From the NCBI GenBank assembly GCA_022605955.1, contig JAKCOZ010000039.1, forward strand, positions 2,356,001 through 2,420,000: a stretch of 64,000 nt of DNA, given 5' to 3'. This stretch comes from Rallus limicola (taxonomy: Eukaryota; Chordata; Aves; Gruiformes; Rallidae). Shown here one piece after another: positions 11,465-25,514 of this stretch; within the stretch, counting starts at the first letter, position 1; the number at the start of each line of letters is the position of its first letter. The translations under genes and the position numbers were made by a program. Under the pieces are notes generated by a model that worked only from the letters and a program-made list of their open reading frames with translations, ran no database searches and had not been told where the DNA came from.

Positions 11465-14132
11465 CTGAAGCAAAGAACAGGGAGCTAAGAACAGTTTAGC
11501 AAACGAGCATATAATCCTCTTACCTATGGAGATGACAAGTTTATTTACTTTATAACAGGCAAATTCAGACTATATTAACCAGACACAAGAGACAAATCAA
11601 AGAAATGGCAGCTGCTTTTGTGGATTTTTGACAAGGTGGGTGATCACCAGTGACTATGGGGATTGGATCACATTAAAACTTATTAAAGTTACTGATCCTT
11701 TTTCTCTCTCCTAATCTGCTTTAAAGTTTGGGAAGCAAATTAGATGTTCTGAAAACTGTGATCAAATTCTAAAAGTTTTATTGGCTCAGGTGTTGCTACT
11801 TGTACATAAAAGGATCATGAGTGCCTATTCATTACTTCACCATGGGAGTATTTTTAACATATCATGATCCATGCTTTAACACAAAGGTTAAGTAAAGGCA
11901 CACTATAAAATCTGTCCTTGAAGACATGCTCCTAGTAACTTCATTTCAAATATCTTTGTGCTTCATAAAATGATGAAACTCTGAAACAAAGAACTTTTAA
12001 ATGAACATTAACAAAAATGTACTGCCCCACAAAAAAAGGAGTCATGTCACTGTCCAGTGTCCTAACAGAAAGCACAACATCTGCACCATAAAAACAGATG
12101 TATGCTTTTTCTCTAAGTTAAGATGTGCCCACTTCAAGTCTGTATCAACTTTCTAAACATTGTAGGCTACTCTTAAACTGATGAAACCCTCAATTGGAAT
12201 GTAATTACAGAGGTCTAATGGTGAAGAATGAGCTAGGGGACAGGTGGATATGTTTGGAATGTAAACCATTTGATATTTTCCATGACCCAGCATCATGCAG
12301 TGAGGCAGCAATTGTGTACCTCGCTACACTACCATTCAGCACATGGCTGGGTACAGCTCTGAGCTTGAAATGTATTGGCATTGGGTTTGCGTGGCCAGGT
12401 TTTGGTAGTGGGGGAGCTACAGGGGTGGCTTCTGTGAGAAACTGCTAGAAGCTTCCCCCATGTCTGACAGAGCCAACGCCAGCCAGCTCCAAGACAGACC
12501 CATGGCTGGCCAAGGACGAGCTCATCAGCGACAGTGGTAGCACCTTTCAGATAATGTAGTTTTTTTCTTCATCCTGAGGACTCCAACATCCCTACTCTGA
12601 ACTTTTATCTATTAGTTCCCACAACTATCCAAGAGGTACAGAACAATGATCCAAATCAAATGTGACTTCAGAACAGGCTACATTTACAGCTGGTACATGC
12701 CAGTTCACTGGCCCGAGCAGGACATGAATCCCACAGATACTCACGTACAGATACTCAGATCTTACATGTACTTATCCCACATACAGATACCCAGATGTTT
12801 CCACAATATGTAGCAGCATCCAGGAATTTCCCCTTGCACAAATTGTGTAAGTCACCAGACAAGGCTGGTAGAAACTCCTCAAAATGTGCTGTGTGTGTAT
12901 ATGTGCATATGCACAAAGACATGTCCAGTATCCAAGACTACACATATCAATTGTTTCTATTATGAAGCATCTGATAAGCAATTTTGAAGAACAGGGATGT
13001 AGAACCAGTTAAAATAGTCCTCCTTGCCTACACCCCTCCTTCCAGTAAAGCATCAGGAAAGAAAGACAAAACAAGCTCTGCCTTCTGCCTGACAACAAAA
13101 CTTAAAGTGACTAATTTTAATTTCTGTATATTGCTTGTGTAAATTAAATCACTACTAAAAGGTTTTTTTACTTTTGAGGGTCTTTTCTGTTGAAGCTCTA
13201 ACATAATCAATATATTTTTCTGTCTTAATTAATCACTAATTCCCTAATAGCAATGTTATATGCTCCAGGTGATTTAGTAATAAAAACATGATTAAAAAAT
13301 AAACTTGACCAGAATGCAACAGATAAACTTCTGGTTTTAAATAGAGTGATGCATGTCCAGTGTATGCTCTATGGTTAACAGCCTAATTATTTACACATCA
13401 ATTGAAAGCAAATGGCAATCTCACCTGCTCCTCACAGCACCCAGATTTCCTCCCGTTGGGAATCTCTTTGTTAATAGGAACAAAATGTGAGCTGATTAAG
13501 TTACTTTCAAATGAATTTGCTCTGATGTTTTAATCTGTATCTATTATTCTCTCCTTTCAGACAGATACATTGCAATTTGTTCTGGGCTGAAACATAACAC
13601 TCAGTCATTTGGAATGACTGTCAGTAGACTTCAGGTTTTTTATGTAAAATACCAGAATTTGATTTGGAAGAGTTCCATTTGTGGAAGGAATCTCAATTGA
13701 TTAGTAACCAACCATGTATTACACTAAGGATAGGAAGACCTGTGCTTTGTGGAAAAGTGCTGAGCTCTGGTAGTTCAAATCATCTCACTGTTTGGTTATA
13801 GGTCTTTCAAACAGGAGCAATTTTCTCATAACAGTCCGCTTTGAAAGACAAACATACAATCTGGATTCATCATAATTCATATGGTAGATCCCTTTTTAAA
13901 AAAGACAAATATTCACATCAGTCTCCTTATCCACCTAGTTGTGTTTTACTCTACCAAATCACACAGTTATTTTAAAGGTGTGGCTTTGTTCAATAGAATA
14001 TTCCACACATTTTGTCCAGGACAGTTAAATGCATGCTGGTAAGGAAATACAATTAAGAAAGAATATTCTTTTTACCGATCTTTTAAACATTCTTCTGGGA
14101 AATGGTAGGGAAAATAAAGACTTTCTTGTTAC
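11465..14132 (-). other. VWA8 intron between local exons 13 and 14
   Basis: This 2,668-nt intron contains the 5' part of an LTR on the plus strand (about 12373-12560). The rest is AT-rich with nothing else recognised. Confidence 0.88.
12373..12560 (+). mobile_element. LTR family A, 5' fragment
   Basis: GGTTTGCGTGGCCAGGTTTT then CTAGAAGCTTCCCCCATGTC and GACAGAGCCAACGCCAGCCA match the 5' part of the LTRs at 34838 and 31151. The 3' half is missing. It is a non-coding endogenous-retrovirus LTR remnant in antisense orientation to VWA8. Confidence 0.85.
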
Positions 14133-14289
14133 CTCTGTTTGAAGGCCTTTTCACCCATCTCTCGAGCAGCTCTCTTGACCTCCTCAGGAACAGCATCCTT
14201 TTCAGCTTGAGATATCTGGTAAACCCTGTGGCCAGCATCTAGTCGATATGGTCCACCTTTGCCACCTAACCCAGCAGTGTCTCTCCCAC
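14133..14289 (-). CDS. VWA8: VWA8 local exon 13 (Gly-rich linker, second half)
   Basis: This exon is 157 nt: two bases completing Gly, 51 codons, and AG of a split Arg codon. The acceptor is TGTCACATTAG and the donor is GTAACA. GRDTAGLGGKGGPYRLDAGH continues the linker, then QISQAEKDAVPEEVKRAARE and MGEKAFKQ form a charged helix. The same Gly-rich GRDTAGLGGxGGPYR element appears in VWA proteins related to midasin and other AAA-VWA partners. Its function is unknown to me beyond likely flexibility or contact with the AAA part. Confidence 0.97.
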
Positions 14290-14975
14290 CTAATGTGACA
14301 GAGACAAAAAATAATTAGGAAGATGCTTTCAGGAATAAAGAAGAATGCATTTTCTTTAAAGCTTATGTTGTCACATCTAGACACTCCAAAAATTTTGCCA
14401 ACAATCCCCAGATGAAATATTTATTGCCAAAGATTTTCAAAACTAGACCATGACAGTTAAGAATTCCAATGGAGTGTGCTTATAGTCCCTTGAGATTGTA
14501 TTCATAACGTATACCACCACGAACAATGGGGACTACAGATCATACAAGGCTTGTACATCTTCTCAAAACTCCTGGTCCTTAAAGACATTATCTCAGACTC
14601 TTATCTTCTCCCTAGAATTTGTTGTTTTACACTGTTCCCAAACTTTAGAAGCACCTTGCCTATTCCATGTGCCTCTTCCCTACACTACCTGAATTTCTGC
14701 AGCTAGAGAGACATCTCAGAGAATGGCAGATGGCTTAACCTAGCTTCTGTGGCTACAAGGCAAATGAAAAGAAATGACAACAAAATGTAATTGTACTAGA
14801 TATCTGCTATATGCAGTTTAAGTTAGACATTGCAAATACCTCTTCTCACTGGCAATAAAGTGACCCTGTATTGAGTAAAATCAGAGGGTGGCCTTGTGTA
14901 AACCCATTTTTGGCTGGCACATCATCTCCCTTAGACATCCTTCAGTGATGCATTAAAAAGAAAAAAATGAAAAAC
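14290..14975 (-). other. VWA8 intron between local exons 12 and 13
   Basis: This 686-nt intron has a weak donor (GTTTTT) and acceptor TGTCACATTAG. No repeats were seen. Confidence 0.9.
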
Positions 14976-15084
14976 CTGTTCCACCAGCCCAAGTATTTCC
15001 ACCAACATGTGGCATGTTGTCTGGATCCACTTTTCCATGTTTGGGGGAACTGACATCCAAACCACTGTCCCTCTGAATGGTTAT
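14976..15084 (-). CDS. VWA8: VWA8 local exon 12 (Gly-rich linker, first half)
   Basis: This exon is 109 nt: 36 codons plus one base. The acceptor is TTATTTTACAG and the donor is GTTTTT, which is weak because it lacks the usual purine and G at +3 to +5. The peptide is ITIQRDSGLDVSSPKHGK, then DPDNMPHVGGNTWAGGT. SSPKHGK followed by NxPHVGGNTWAGGTGGRD is one of the most conserved stretches of VWA8 and forms the Gly-rich linker before the VWA domain. The exon lies at the far side of the 20.9-kb intron. Confidence 0.97.
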
Positions 15085-18000
15085 CTGTAAAATAAAACAT
15101 AGAGCTGTAAATCTCTCTTACAGCAAGGGAAACCACTCTAAACCTATGAATAACATATTAGGTCTGATGAAGGACCAGACTTAATTCAATAAATGCAACA
15201 TCCCCTCTGCTGAAGACAACAGGATAAAGGAGACCAAAACAGGGCTCCTGAGTGGCACATTAGACCTACAACAGATCAAGGACTACTACCACATCTGAAC
15301 CATCCACTACTTTCAAATCTTCTCCACACTAGGAAAGTGCTTCCTGAAAATTCCCAACATAATTCAATATCCCCCCAACAGACAAGATCACCTGCAGTTT
15401 GAATGCTTCTGATAGTATTGGCGACACCTGGCTTGTAGATCCATTCACAAATTTCATGCACGCTCCTCAACTACTGCTCTGTGTTCTTTATTGGTGTGCA
15501 GACTGATCTTCCTTTCATTAACAGGGACTCAGGAAATGACATGGTCTTCCCCAAGGTTTGTCCATAAATGGCTAGTTCCAGTGATACGTGTGCTCACGTA
15601 AGCCTGAACTTACCACCGTCGACTTTTGTGGTTGTGGCAGGGTTGTTTTCTACACCTGTCTACTGACTGTACTTTCCCCATCGATTCACTGCACAGGTCA
15701 ACACCTAACAGGGGTCAGATGGTCAGGGCTGAGTGACTTCAGTCTGGAGTTGGATTTAAGTGGGTGACTGAAGGTAAAAATACTTCTTCCCATTACCAGC
15801 TCTGAGTCATGCAGTGAATCAATGATTCATGTGTAAACTGCCCTTCAGTTACCAATCTTCTATAATTTAATGCCATTTCTTTTTTTTTTAATGAAACTTA
15901 ATGACAGAGATGTAAAATTGATGTCTTTAACCTCTACAAATTAACTTTCTTCTCATCCAATATAATACAGTTAATTGCCTGATGAATTTACGTGTCCCAA
16001 TAAGTACAATTTACTGCCTTCTCCGAAGCTCACTGCCATTATCCGGATTTTCACTGGGACTGCAGAGCAGTTTAATCCCTGAATTCACTGTCTTACAGAC
16101 TCAACTTCACGCTGACATGAATTCCATGCGTGTTTTCGAACTGAAAACATGTGCTCAAACAACAGTGCCCTGGCAGCTATTCAAAACATGATTTTCTTTC
16201 CCTTTATAGAATTTATATTAATTCAAAGACATACAATGCATCCTCTGTGAACCATGTCATTAGTGTAAAATCAAGATCTAATCTGATAAATTACATTAAT
16301 TTAACATCTGAATAGGAAGAAAAGACGCTTAACCACAACAGCATGTTACCCTTTGGGTTATATACATTTTTAGTTTAAGAGATTTCCTCCAAAATAAACA
16401 GTTCTTTTTTTTTGCATAACTGGTAGATTTCAAAGCTATTAGAAACATAGGCCAACAAAAATCGCTGACCTGACTTTAAAATAAAATCATAAAACCAAAA
16501 TTGTGGTGTCAGCCTCATGAATGAAAACAAAATATTACTCAGTAAAAAGAAACAATAGAACAACGGAATACCCTTTCTATTTTCAACCTTGTGGGTTCTT
16601 CATAGAAAAATAGTCAAGAGTTCTGCAAAAGGAAGCTTTGGGACAAATACAACCATAATCAGTGATCCAAATACCCTATTTTATTTTTGTCAAGCTTTTC
16701 TATTAAAAAAATTCACTAAATAAGTTGAAATACAAGCATTGCTTAAATTTTGAGTGAAGAGGTCTGTAGGCAAAAGAACTTTATTGCTCACGTGTTTCTT
16801 ACATGCAATAAGTGTTTCACAAATAATATTTCCAGTACATACGTACTAGGTAAGTTTCTAATATACACTTATTTTACAATAGCGTTGATCATATTGAAGC
16901 ATGCATTTGTAACTTTGAAACAGCATGTGGTTGATAGGAAATCTTTTCTTTTCTAGTGATTTGTGACTTTTTCTTTCTTAGAAGGACAGCAGAACATTCA
17001 ACATTTGATTTCTATTAAAGCTTTGAAAAGAATTGCATGAGGGAGAGAGAGACCAGTGGTACAACCCGTCATAGCTTAAGAATGTGACCTCCTTACTTTT
17101 TTTTTTTTGTTTAATATATAGTTAATTGGTTACTGAAAAAAATAATTGAAAATTTAAGGATATTAGAATGGAACACCACCAACAGATGTGTTAATGTCAT
17201 GCCTGTGAACTGCAGCAGTTTCTCTCATTTACTTGTTTTCTAAGTAACATCTATGCACACTAAAGGTAGTCGACTTTCGATACATCTGAGTGAGCTAACA
17301 ACCAATTTTTATTAGCACTGGTTTGCTGGGGTAATTGTTATTTAAATTTACCATACACTCAGAAACTGCTTAAATAGTACACTATAGGGCCCTTTGAAGA
17401 AAATCCTCTGGATGTACTTTGCTCTTCTTTTCTTTGAGGTCTTAAATAATTCCATTAGTGACTTATTATGCTTTTCTCCTCCCCATCCCTGTCTCCATGG
17501 AAGTATTTCAAAGTGATTTTACAACTAACAACTTCACTCTGCTCTGAAAGCACCTCTATGAAGTACAAGTTAAACTAACAAATATCTAGATTAGAATTGA
17601 AAACACATTTTAGAAAGAAGCAAGCAGTAAATCACTCAGTCTGGACATGAAATCAGAGGAAGGATGAAGAAAAAAAAGAAAAGAAAAACTTTTGGACAAA
17701 GATACATTCTTCAGCATGACAGCTATAAAGACGTGGAAGAGTCATAGATAAGTCATCCCTCTGAGGGTTGGTGGAATTCTTGATGTTAGAAACTGTTGGA
17801 AAGGTATATTTAAAGGGAAGGACCCCAAACTGGACATATTATGAACCTGGCAAACTGAAAAACAGTCAGTGGGAAAAATCTAGTTTGTCTGGACTAAGAA
17901 GGAAGACAAGAAAAGCAGGTCCTGGAAGTAGAGAAAGAGAATCTAAGAAATCCGTAGTAACTTTTTCAAGCTTGTTCAATTGGAATTCCTAAACCTACTG

Positions 18001-19134
18001 AGAATTCTCTTACTGTTGCAATGGATATTTTCCAAATATAGAAATAATGTGCATGCTCAAAAGTTGATCTGTCCCCTCTTGAAAAATTTCCATTTGAATC
18101 TCTTGCAAAACTTCTATCAACTCTGTTTCTTTCAGCAAGAGTTTTGACTGAGCGCCTCTTTTTGAGAGAAATCTCTGCTCTTTGTAGCTCTCCACACACT
18201 GAAAGGCGCTATTCATCACTGCCTTATTGTGAAGATTTCATACTGCCTGGTGTGCGTAGCACAGCTTCATAAAACAACAGATGAATTCAGTAGTCTCAGC
18301 TATGAGGTCAGAGTAGAACGGCTGGAAAAACTGAAATTTTCCTTCTGAGACTTCCTTTTGATTTCCCAAATAACCACAATTTCCAAAACACACGGCCCAC
18401 ATGTGTCAGTTGTGCATTATCTAAACTTGTTTATGCATTTTGGTGATTCATGATCAGAGCATGAAAGCACTTTGCTGCTGCCTGTTTGGGCAGGTTCTTC
18501 TTCAAAGTCCTCACCATACAAGAAGCCCAACTGCCATCTTCTCCTGGGATATACGTGATTCTTAGTTTATTCTCTCTATATAAAGTCCAAATTGTCAGAT
18601 CTTAGTCCCTGGTTTACAGACTTTTTGTTCTCCTTTCTTTTTTTTGACTACCTTGTATTCCCATCACATATTCCCATACATCAATGGGTATATTCAAAAG
18701 GTCTTTGTGGATGAAGATTCTCTAGGTCTTCCGAAGTCAACAAAGCAAACAAGCACAAATTTTGCACAGGGAGAACATGAAGACTGCAGGTCAAAAAGGT
18801 GCTAAAAGAATGTGCTTTTCTGAAGAGGCAACTGTATGAAGTAAGCACTTAAGCAAAAAAGAAATGAAGAAACAACAGCAGATACCAAGACTTGTTAGTG
18901 TTTTGACTTAATTTTCTGGCCCTGCCTCTTGCACACCCATTCACTCCCGACAGCAAGGGCAGCCAGACAGGAATAGAACTGAAGTCTCAGTGAGAGATAT
19001 GTGGCATCTGAACAACTTGTTCTGTATCAGTTCCTTGAGATACTTGAACAGAAGCCAAAACACTTTTACATGCCTTCACTTTATTTCTTGGTTGTGTTTT
19101 TGTTGGGTTTTTTTGTTTTGTTTTTCTTTGACAT

Positions 19135-19158
19135 CCCCTCCCCACCCCCACCCCCCCC
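19135..19158 (-). other. G-quadruplex motif (VWA8 pre-mRNA strand)
   Basis: The plus strand reads C4-T-C4-A-C5-A-C8. The minus strand, which is the VWA8 transcript, therefore has four runs of at least four G separated by single-base loops. This fits a very stable parallel G4 fold. It lies deep in the 20.9-kb intron, away from splice sites. Confidence 0.8.
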
Positions 19159-20394
19159 AACAACACTGGGATTCTAAGAGCCAACTGAATAAGAGAAACT
19201 GATACAAACACATTTGGTTTGGAAAGCGATCTTATTATCCTTCATACTGTACTGTAAAGAAGATAAAGAGGCTCAGAGAAGCCAGTTACATGATTTAATG
19301 CAACACAATGAAACCAGGTGTTTCACATCTGTGTCATATTTATGTCAAAGAGCTATTAAACACATACAAATCTGCAATAGGAGCTGCTCTGAAGATGAGT
19401 CAAAGGCTGGCGGTTTTGTATAGACTTCAGCTGGTCAGGAAAACTATGGTAAGGGAAATTTATACTGTGTACTAACCAAATTTTAATTGTGTTTGAAAGT
19501 GAATATAGAACCCCATTCCGTGAATTAAGTGTATGTAGGATGGAATCCTATTGAATTCTGATGTGAAATAATCTAATTTAACAAAATTACCCCCCTGGAG
19601 AGCAAGGAAGCACTGGCATGCATCACATTTTGATAGTTTCATCATCCCTCAGTAAAAGACAGGAGCTTAATTTGTTGAGGATCACCCAGCTGACCCACAC
19701 ACAATGTGCACTGCCTCTACAAGACACCACCACAACTATAGGAAGAAAGGAGCTTGCAGTAACTCATTAACCGAAGTGCATCAATTATGGAGAGGGCTGC
19801 TGTACTCTATTATTAAAATGATTTATGTCCCACACTTACATTAGCATTTCATTCTAATGTATGCACTGTTTTCACAATTACAATATTTCCCTTTTGAGCT
19901 CAGAATTAATTTTCTTCTAATATCTGGCAAACAAAACTCTCAGGCTCTGTGAGTAAAACTGACCTAAAGCATTAGCAAATTTAGCTTCAGATGATTTAAT
20001 ACAAGCGAGTTTAACAGCATTTTAACTGCTGGTAATCATACATTGCAATGAATCTGAGAGAAAAAAAAAGTCTTTAAAAAGTAGCTTCACCCCCTCAAAG
20101 GCAGTCCCAAGTAGCACAACTGCACTTCTGTATCTTAACAGATGTCGGTTGCTCCCAGTCTGCTTGTGCCAAGCAAATTAATATGAAAAAAGAAATGATA
20201 GTCAGTTGAGCATGTCAGAGTTGTATGTCTGATGACAATAACACAATTCCTTTAGCTGACTCTTTATGAGATGCTTTTAAGGAACTGTTCAAAGAACATC
20301 TAGACTGAATATATATTGACTTCTCCCTTAATAACATGTTCATAATAGTATCCAATTTAATGAGTAAAAGACACTTAGCAAACTCACTTGAAAC

Positions 20395-20462
20395 AAACAT
20401 TTCAATATGTCTATGATCCTTGTGGTCCCTTCCAACCCATGCCATTCTATGATTCTATGATT
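20395..20462 (+). mobile_element. CR1 LINE, very short 3' end
   Basis: Only the last 60-70 bp are present: CCTTGTGGTCCCTTCCAACC followed by the CCATTCTATGATTCTATGAT tail, the diagnostic octamer-repeat end of CR1. It is in antisense orientation to VWA8. Confidence 0.93.
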
Positions 20463-22240
20463 ATTCAATGATTCCTGTTTCATGACCTTTCATACTGCTG
20501 TTGCTTCACCCATGCATTTTAAGCCTTTACATCAGCTTCTCATTGTTCAAGCCTGTTACAATAAAGACTAAAATTCTATGAGTTATCTTTACTCCAGAGA
20601 CATGGAAGCAGAGAGGAAATCTTCAATCCTCCTGTATTTTCCAGCTTGGAATTCTCTTTGTTCTTGAGAGTTTCATGCAGGAGATAGATAAACCCAACGA
20701 CTCTCATTGTCTTTGCTGCCCATACCTCCATTACAGTCTTGTCAAAAGCAGACTCTAAACAAGGGGCAGAACATGGACTTAGACTTGACCGCTGGCAGAA
20801 AAAGAAGCACTGTCTGGACTTTGCAGGCAGAAGGCAGACCAGGTTGAAAATATTTCTAGCTTTGAATAGAAAAGTTAATAAATAAGTGATGGCTTTCAGT
20901 ACAATGAGAAGGACTTTCTTCCTTGATGCAGTCAGGGATACGTCACTGATGTAGATTGATTTTGTTGGTCGTAGATATTCCTGTCACCCTTCCCTACACA
21001 CAACAAGATTCTGTTCAGCACTGCAAGCTGGCTGGGGAGTACAAGGTCTTTTAATGCAGCAGCTCACTTTTGTGTTCTGATTTGGTTAACTTCATTAAAA
21101 TTCCTGCGGGGTGCAAGATGTGTCAGTGCCTCCCATTCAGGAGTGCTTGCCAGAAAAGCTCCTTTGAGGTGCTCAGAGCAACAAAAACTAGTTTCTGCCT
21201 GAGGGCCCCGCAAAGAAATTGGTTTCCAACTGGGGCAAGCAGTACAGGGGAACAGACCTTACCCCTCTTGGTTTTAACACATCTGGCCCTGTCAGGACTA
21301 ACTTGTACCTCATCCTCTTACATAAAACACAATGTTTAATACTCTGGATGCAACTTAAGAAGAGAAAGGGGTGGGGACCAGAAAAAAAAAGCCCAGCATC
21401 CTGCAGGTGTAAAGGGATGCAATCTGCACTTTAAAAAATGGACTGTATTTCCATTGCCCAAACTGGCCCAAATCGAATTTTTCTTACTGTTTTTAAACAG
21501 ACCTGGTCATTCCTTATTGGATTTTACATCTTCATAACAGAAATAAAAGGAATTTCTATTTGTTGTATGTGGTGAAAAACAAGTAGCTATCCTTTCTACT
21601 AAGCCCTTTTTTAAGCATTCATTGGAGCATGCCACATAGAGCATATTTACTGAAACTGAACCTGGCACAATTTCATGTGCCAAAAATTAAAAAAACACAC
21701 ACAAACAGCTAAAATCTCATGTTACAAAATACAAGCAACAGGGTCAGGGCTGCAGTATTTACAGATTTAGTGAATATTTAGGTAGGAATATTTTTTAAAA
21801 AGAAATACCTGAAGTCCTCAAACAATAACTATTTTCACAAGCACTTATTCTAGTATTTGTAATAATAATGATGCATTCGAAGGTGTTTTTTCCTATTGTA
21901 ATAAAGATCTGAGGTGGAATACAGTTCACATGATTTAGATTCTTAGTTTAATTCAAGTTAAGGAGGTGTGCAATAGATGAATTAGTTGTGTGATTAAACA
22001 GTGCTGGAGTGCTGGAAAGTAGGCAGATGTAGGGAGGATCTAGACAGGCAAGATTCCGATTCTTCATTACTCTTTTTATCATAAAGGAAAGAACCCTGCT
22101 AAGATGCAAATTAGAAGATATCCTACCACACCTGGGACACAGAGGGAGAGAATTCATCTGCCATTCTGCCTCTCAATTAACATACGATATATTAAACGGG
22201 GCAGTTTATAATCAATAAAGAATATATGTTGCTTTCTGTA

Positions 22241-22830
22241 TAGAATCACAGAACTGTAGGGGATGGAAGGGACCTCTGGAGATCATCTAGTCCAACCACA
22301 CTGTCAGAGTAGGATTACCTAGAGCAGGCTGCACAGCATTGAGTCCAAGCACATTCTGAGTATATCTCCAGCAAAGGAGACTCCACAGCCTCTCTGGGCA
22401 GCCTGTTCCTGTGCTCTGTCCCTCTCAAAGTGAAGAATTATTTTCTGTTCAGACAGAATTTCCTGTGTTCCAGTTGGTGCCCATTGCCCCTTGTCCTGTC
22501 ACTGGGCACAGCTGAAAAGCCTGGCCCCTTCCTCTAGACCTTTACATATTTATAAACGCTGATCATCAGATCCCATCTCAGTCTTCTCAGGCTAAGCAGA
22601 CCCATCTCTTTCAGTTTGTCCTCCTAAGAGACAGTCCAGTCCCTTAATTATCCCTGCAGCACTCCACTGGACCATCTCCAGTAGTTCCCCGTCTGTCTTG
22701 AACTGGGGATCCTAGAACTGGACACAGTGCTCCAGATATGGCCTCACCAGGGCAGAGTAGAGGGGTAGGAGACCTCCCTCAACCTGCTAGCCACATTTTT
22801 CTTAATGCACCCTAGGTGTTTGCTTAAATA
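22241..22830 (-). mobile_element. CR1 LINE, 5'-truncated
   Basis: This is a 590-bp CR1 copy whose 3' end (TAGAATCACAGAACTGTAGG on plus) is at the left. The body contains GGAAGGGACCTCTGGAGATC and the GGCAGCCTGTTCC block. It differs clearly from the 9088 copy, so it belongs to another CR1 subfamily. The coding frame is broken. Confidence 0.93.
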
Positions 22831-23952
22831 GCTTTCTTCATTAGCATCGGGGACAAGATTGGGCATGTATCAGAAGATCACTGCAGGAAAAGAAATGAAA
22901 ACATCTTAAGACTTTCTTCTTACAGGTGGTTTGGGAGATGTTAATTTCTTCATCAAAATCAGTGAAAAATCCTTTATCAAAGCCATACATTATTATGAAA
23001 GAAGACTGAGTTGGGCTATAATGAAAAATTACAATTCTCCACGGTGACACAAAGGATTGGGAACTGTACATCACAGGATGCAGAATGCATTTCAGCAGAT
23101 GGATGAGACTTGATTTTTCCCCAAAACAAAATCCTTGTTTTCTTTTATCCCTACCCCAAACCCTGCCATCAACCTTTAAACCTCGGTGTTACCCTGGGCT
23201 GCCTTTAACCAAGAACATCCTTTTCTCCAACACATTCTTTATCAGCAGCAAGAATTTATGCATTGTTTTCTCAAAGAGCATATAGAAGTTTCACACCAGG
23301 CAAATCAAAGGCTAATCTGCCTGTTCAGGGTGGTTTTATATTTGACTAGAAAACTGGTTCTACCGAAGACAGAAAGAAAATGATTTATCATCAATTTACA
23401 TGAACTTGTGAGAGATGGCCCATATTGCTTTCACTTGCATCTTACCATTTGCAGCTTTTTTTCTGTGTGCTAAAAATTAATAGCACAATTTCTATTCACA
23501 CCAATGGGGCAAACTGCAGCCCACAAGTCATTTTCCCACAGAATGAAAGATTTGGTATTAAACAAGGCAATAATAATTTATGAAATACACTCTAGGCCTT
23601 TAATTGTATCCTGAAATGAAAACACATTAGTTGTCCTGCAAAATGCATTTAATACATTTGTCTTCATTCATTTTGGCTTCATTCTGATTTTCTATCTTGT
23701 CTGTGAAAGTTTGCAAGGATTCAAAATGCACTAAGGAAGCTTCATGTGTTCACTCACTCGTGTGAACGTTTTGGTCTAAAAGTAGCAGGCATTAAACTGT
23801 TGCCTCAAATAGCAAAACTGTTCAAAGCCTCACAGCCTTAATGGGATTTTGGGTTTGTAAAATAAAAGTGAAATCACAGGTAGGTTAAACTGGGTGGGGA
23901 AAGAGGTGAAGATTTGGAGTGAAACACAAAGTGGAATCTGGCTTGCAAATGA

Positions 23953-24410
23953 ACCATAGAATCTTTAAGGATGGAAAAGACTGCTAAGATCACCAAGTCC
24001 AATCATCTGTCCAATATCACCAGGTCAACTAAACCATGTCCTGAAGTGCCACATCTACATATTTTTTGAACACCTCCTGGGATGGTGACTCCACCACCGC
24101 TCTGGGCAGCCTGTTCCAATGCCTGACCACTCTTTCAGTAAGGAAATTTTTCCTAATATCCAATCTAAAGCTTCCCTGACCCAACTTGAGATCATTTCTT
24201 CTCATCCTATTGCTAGTTATTTGGGAGAAGGGACCAACCCCCACCTCCCTACAACCCCCTTTCAGGTAGCTGTAGAGAGCAATAAGGTCTCCCCTCAGTG
24301 TCCACTTCTCCAGGCTAAACAATACCAGTTCCTTCAGATGGTCCTCATAAGACTTGTGCTCCCAACCTGTTACTAGCTTTGTTGCCCTTCTCTGGACATG
24401 TTCCAGCTTT
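23953..24410 (-). mobile_element. CR1 LINE, 5'-truncated, ORF2 C-terminus intact
   Basis: The minus strand has a 97-codon open frame (24322-24029) that matches the C-terminal end of CR1 ORF2: [15 protein letters not shown], the [13 protein letters not shown] region, then [14 protein letters not shown]. It ends in the normal short 3' UTR. The frame survives but the element is far too truncated to be active. Confidence 0.94.
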
Positions 24411-25514
24411 TATAGACTAGTTAGCTTTTATACACTACCTAGAGAACCTCTGGCAAATAAAATGCAGGTGTTGCTTCTCTGGGTGTATCTTCATTTGAGC
24501 TAAATAGCGTCACTCTAAGATCCAGCTCAGAAACTCTACTAGCAGTATATGTGTGAGAGTCTTTTGTTCATGAATATACATTCTGTGGCCTAAAAAATGA
24601 AAAAAATAATTGAAGTAATGAAAAAGTACATTTTCTTCCATCTTCCAGATCCTCTGTTATGTTAACACCTGTGTAAATTCCATTTTCCTCTGTCATTATT
24701 AAAATTTGACTAGTCAATCACAAAAGATGTGAGGTAATTATCTTTTTAGTATGTTAATCCAGGGCAAAATATAATCAGAGCAGACAGACAGTGTCTGGCT
24801 TGGTTAATTATGACCACTACACACCTCCTACGATCAATAACTTGGAAAGCACTGAATTCCATTTATTCTGGAGCACCCTGAATAATTAACAGCTAGAAAG
24901 ATGGAAGAACTGAATGCAATTTGGAATATTCTGGACAGAAAACTGTAGAGACATTGTGAGGTCAAAAGAAAGTTGAAAAAACTTACACGTGGAAACAAAA
25001 AAAGCCTGATTTTCTACAGATCTGGGACTTTGTCAAATCTGTCCTTAAGAGCAGAGACAGAAGGTATTAGGGATCATCTATATAGCTTCGTTTCCTAAAG
25101 GAAAGCCTCTAATATTTAGTACTACTGTAAGAGATCAGATGATTTAAATTTTTACTAATGAAGGAACAACTGTAATAAGAGTATAATGATTAACATACAT
25201 TTGTCTGTCTGGGACAGCAAGATTTGAGCTGGACTTGGAAGCTCCAGCCTTTACATCAGCAACATGCACTGCTGCAGGCTTTCTGACCTGAAAGAGGATG
25301 TGTTGAGGTTATTCTCTTTTCTCCCATGAGAACTGTGGGCTCTCACAGGAAAATCTGAGGGAAAAAGAGGAACTTTGTGCTGGATCAACCTGCTCTAACA
25401 GAAAGTCAAGGTTATTTTCATTCCTGCATTTTGTCTGCTGTAATTAGACTGGAAGACCTTCAGGAATAGGAATGTATTTTAGATGGGTTTGTATAGCGTT
25501 TCCAGCAAGGGGCT

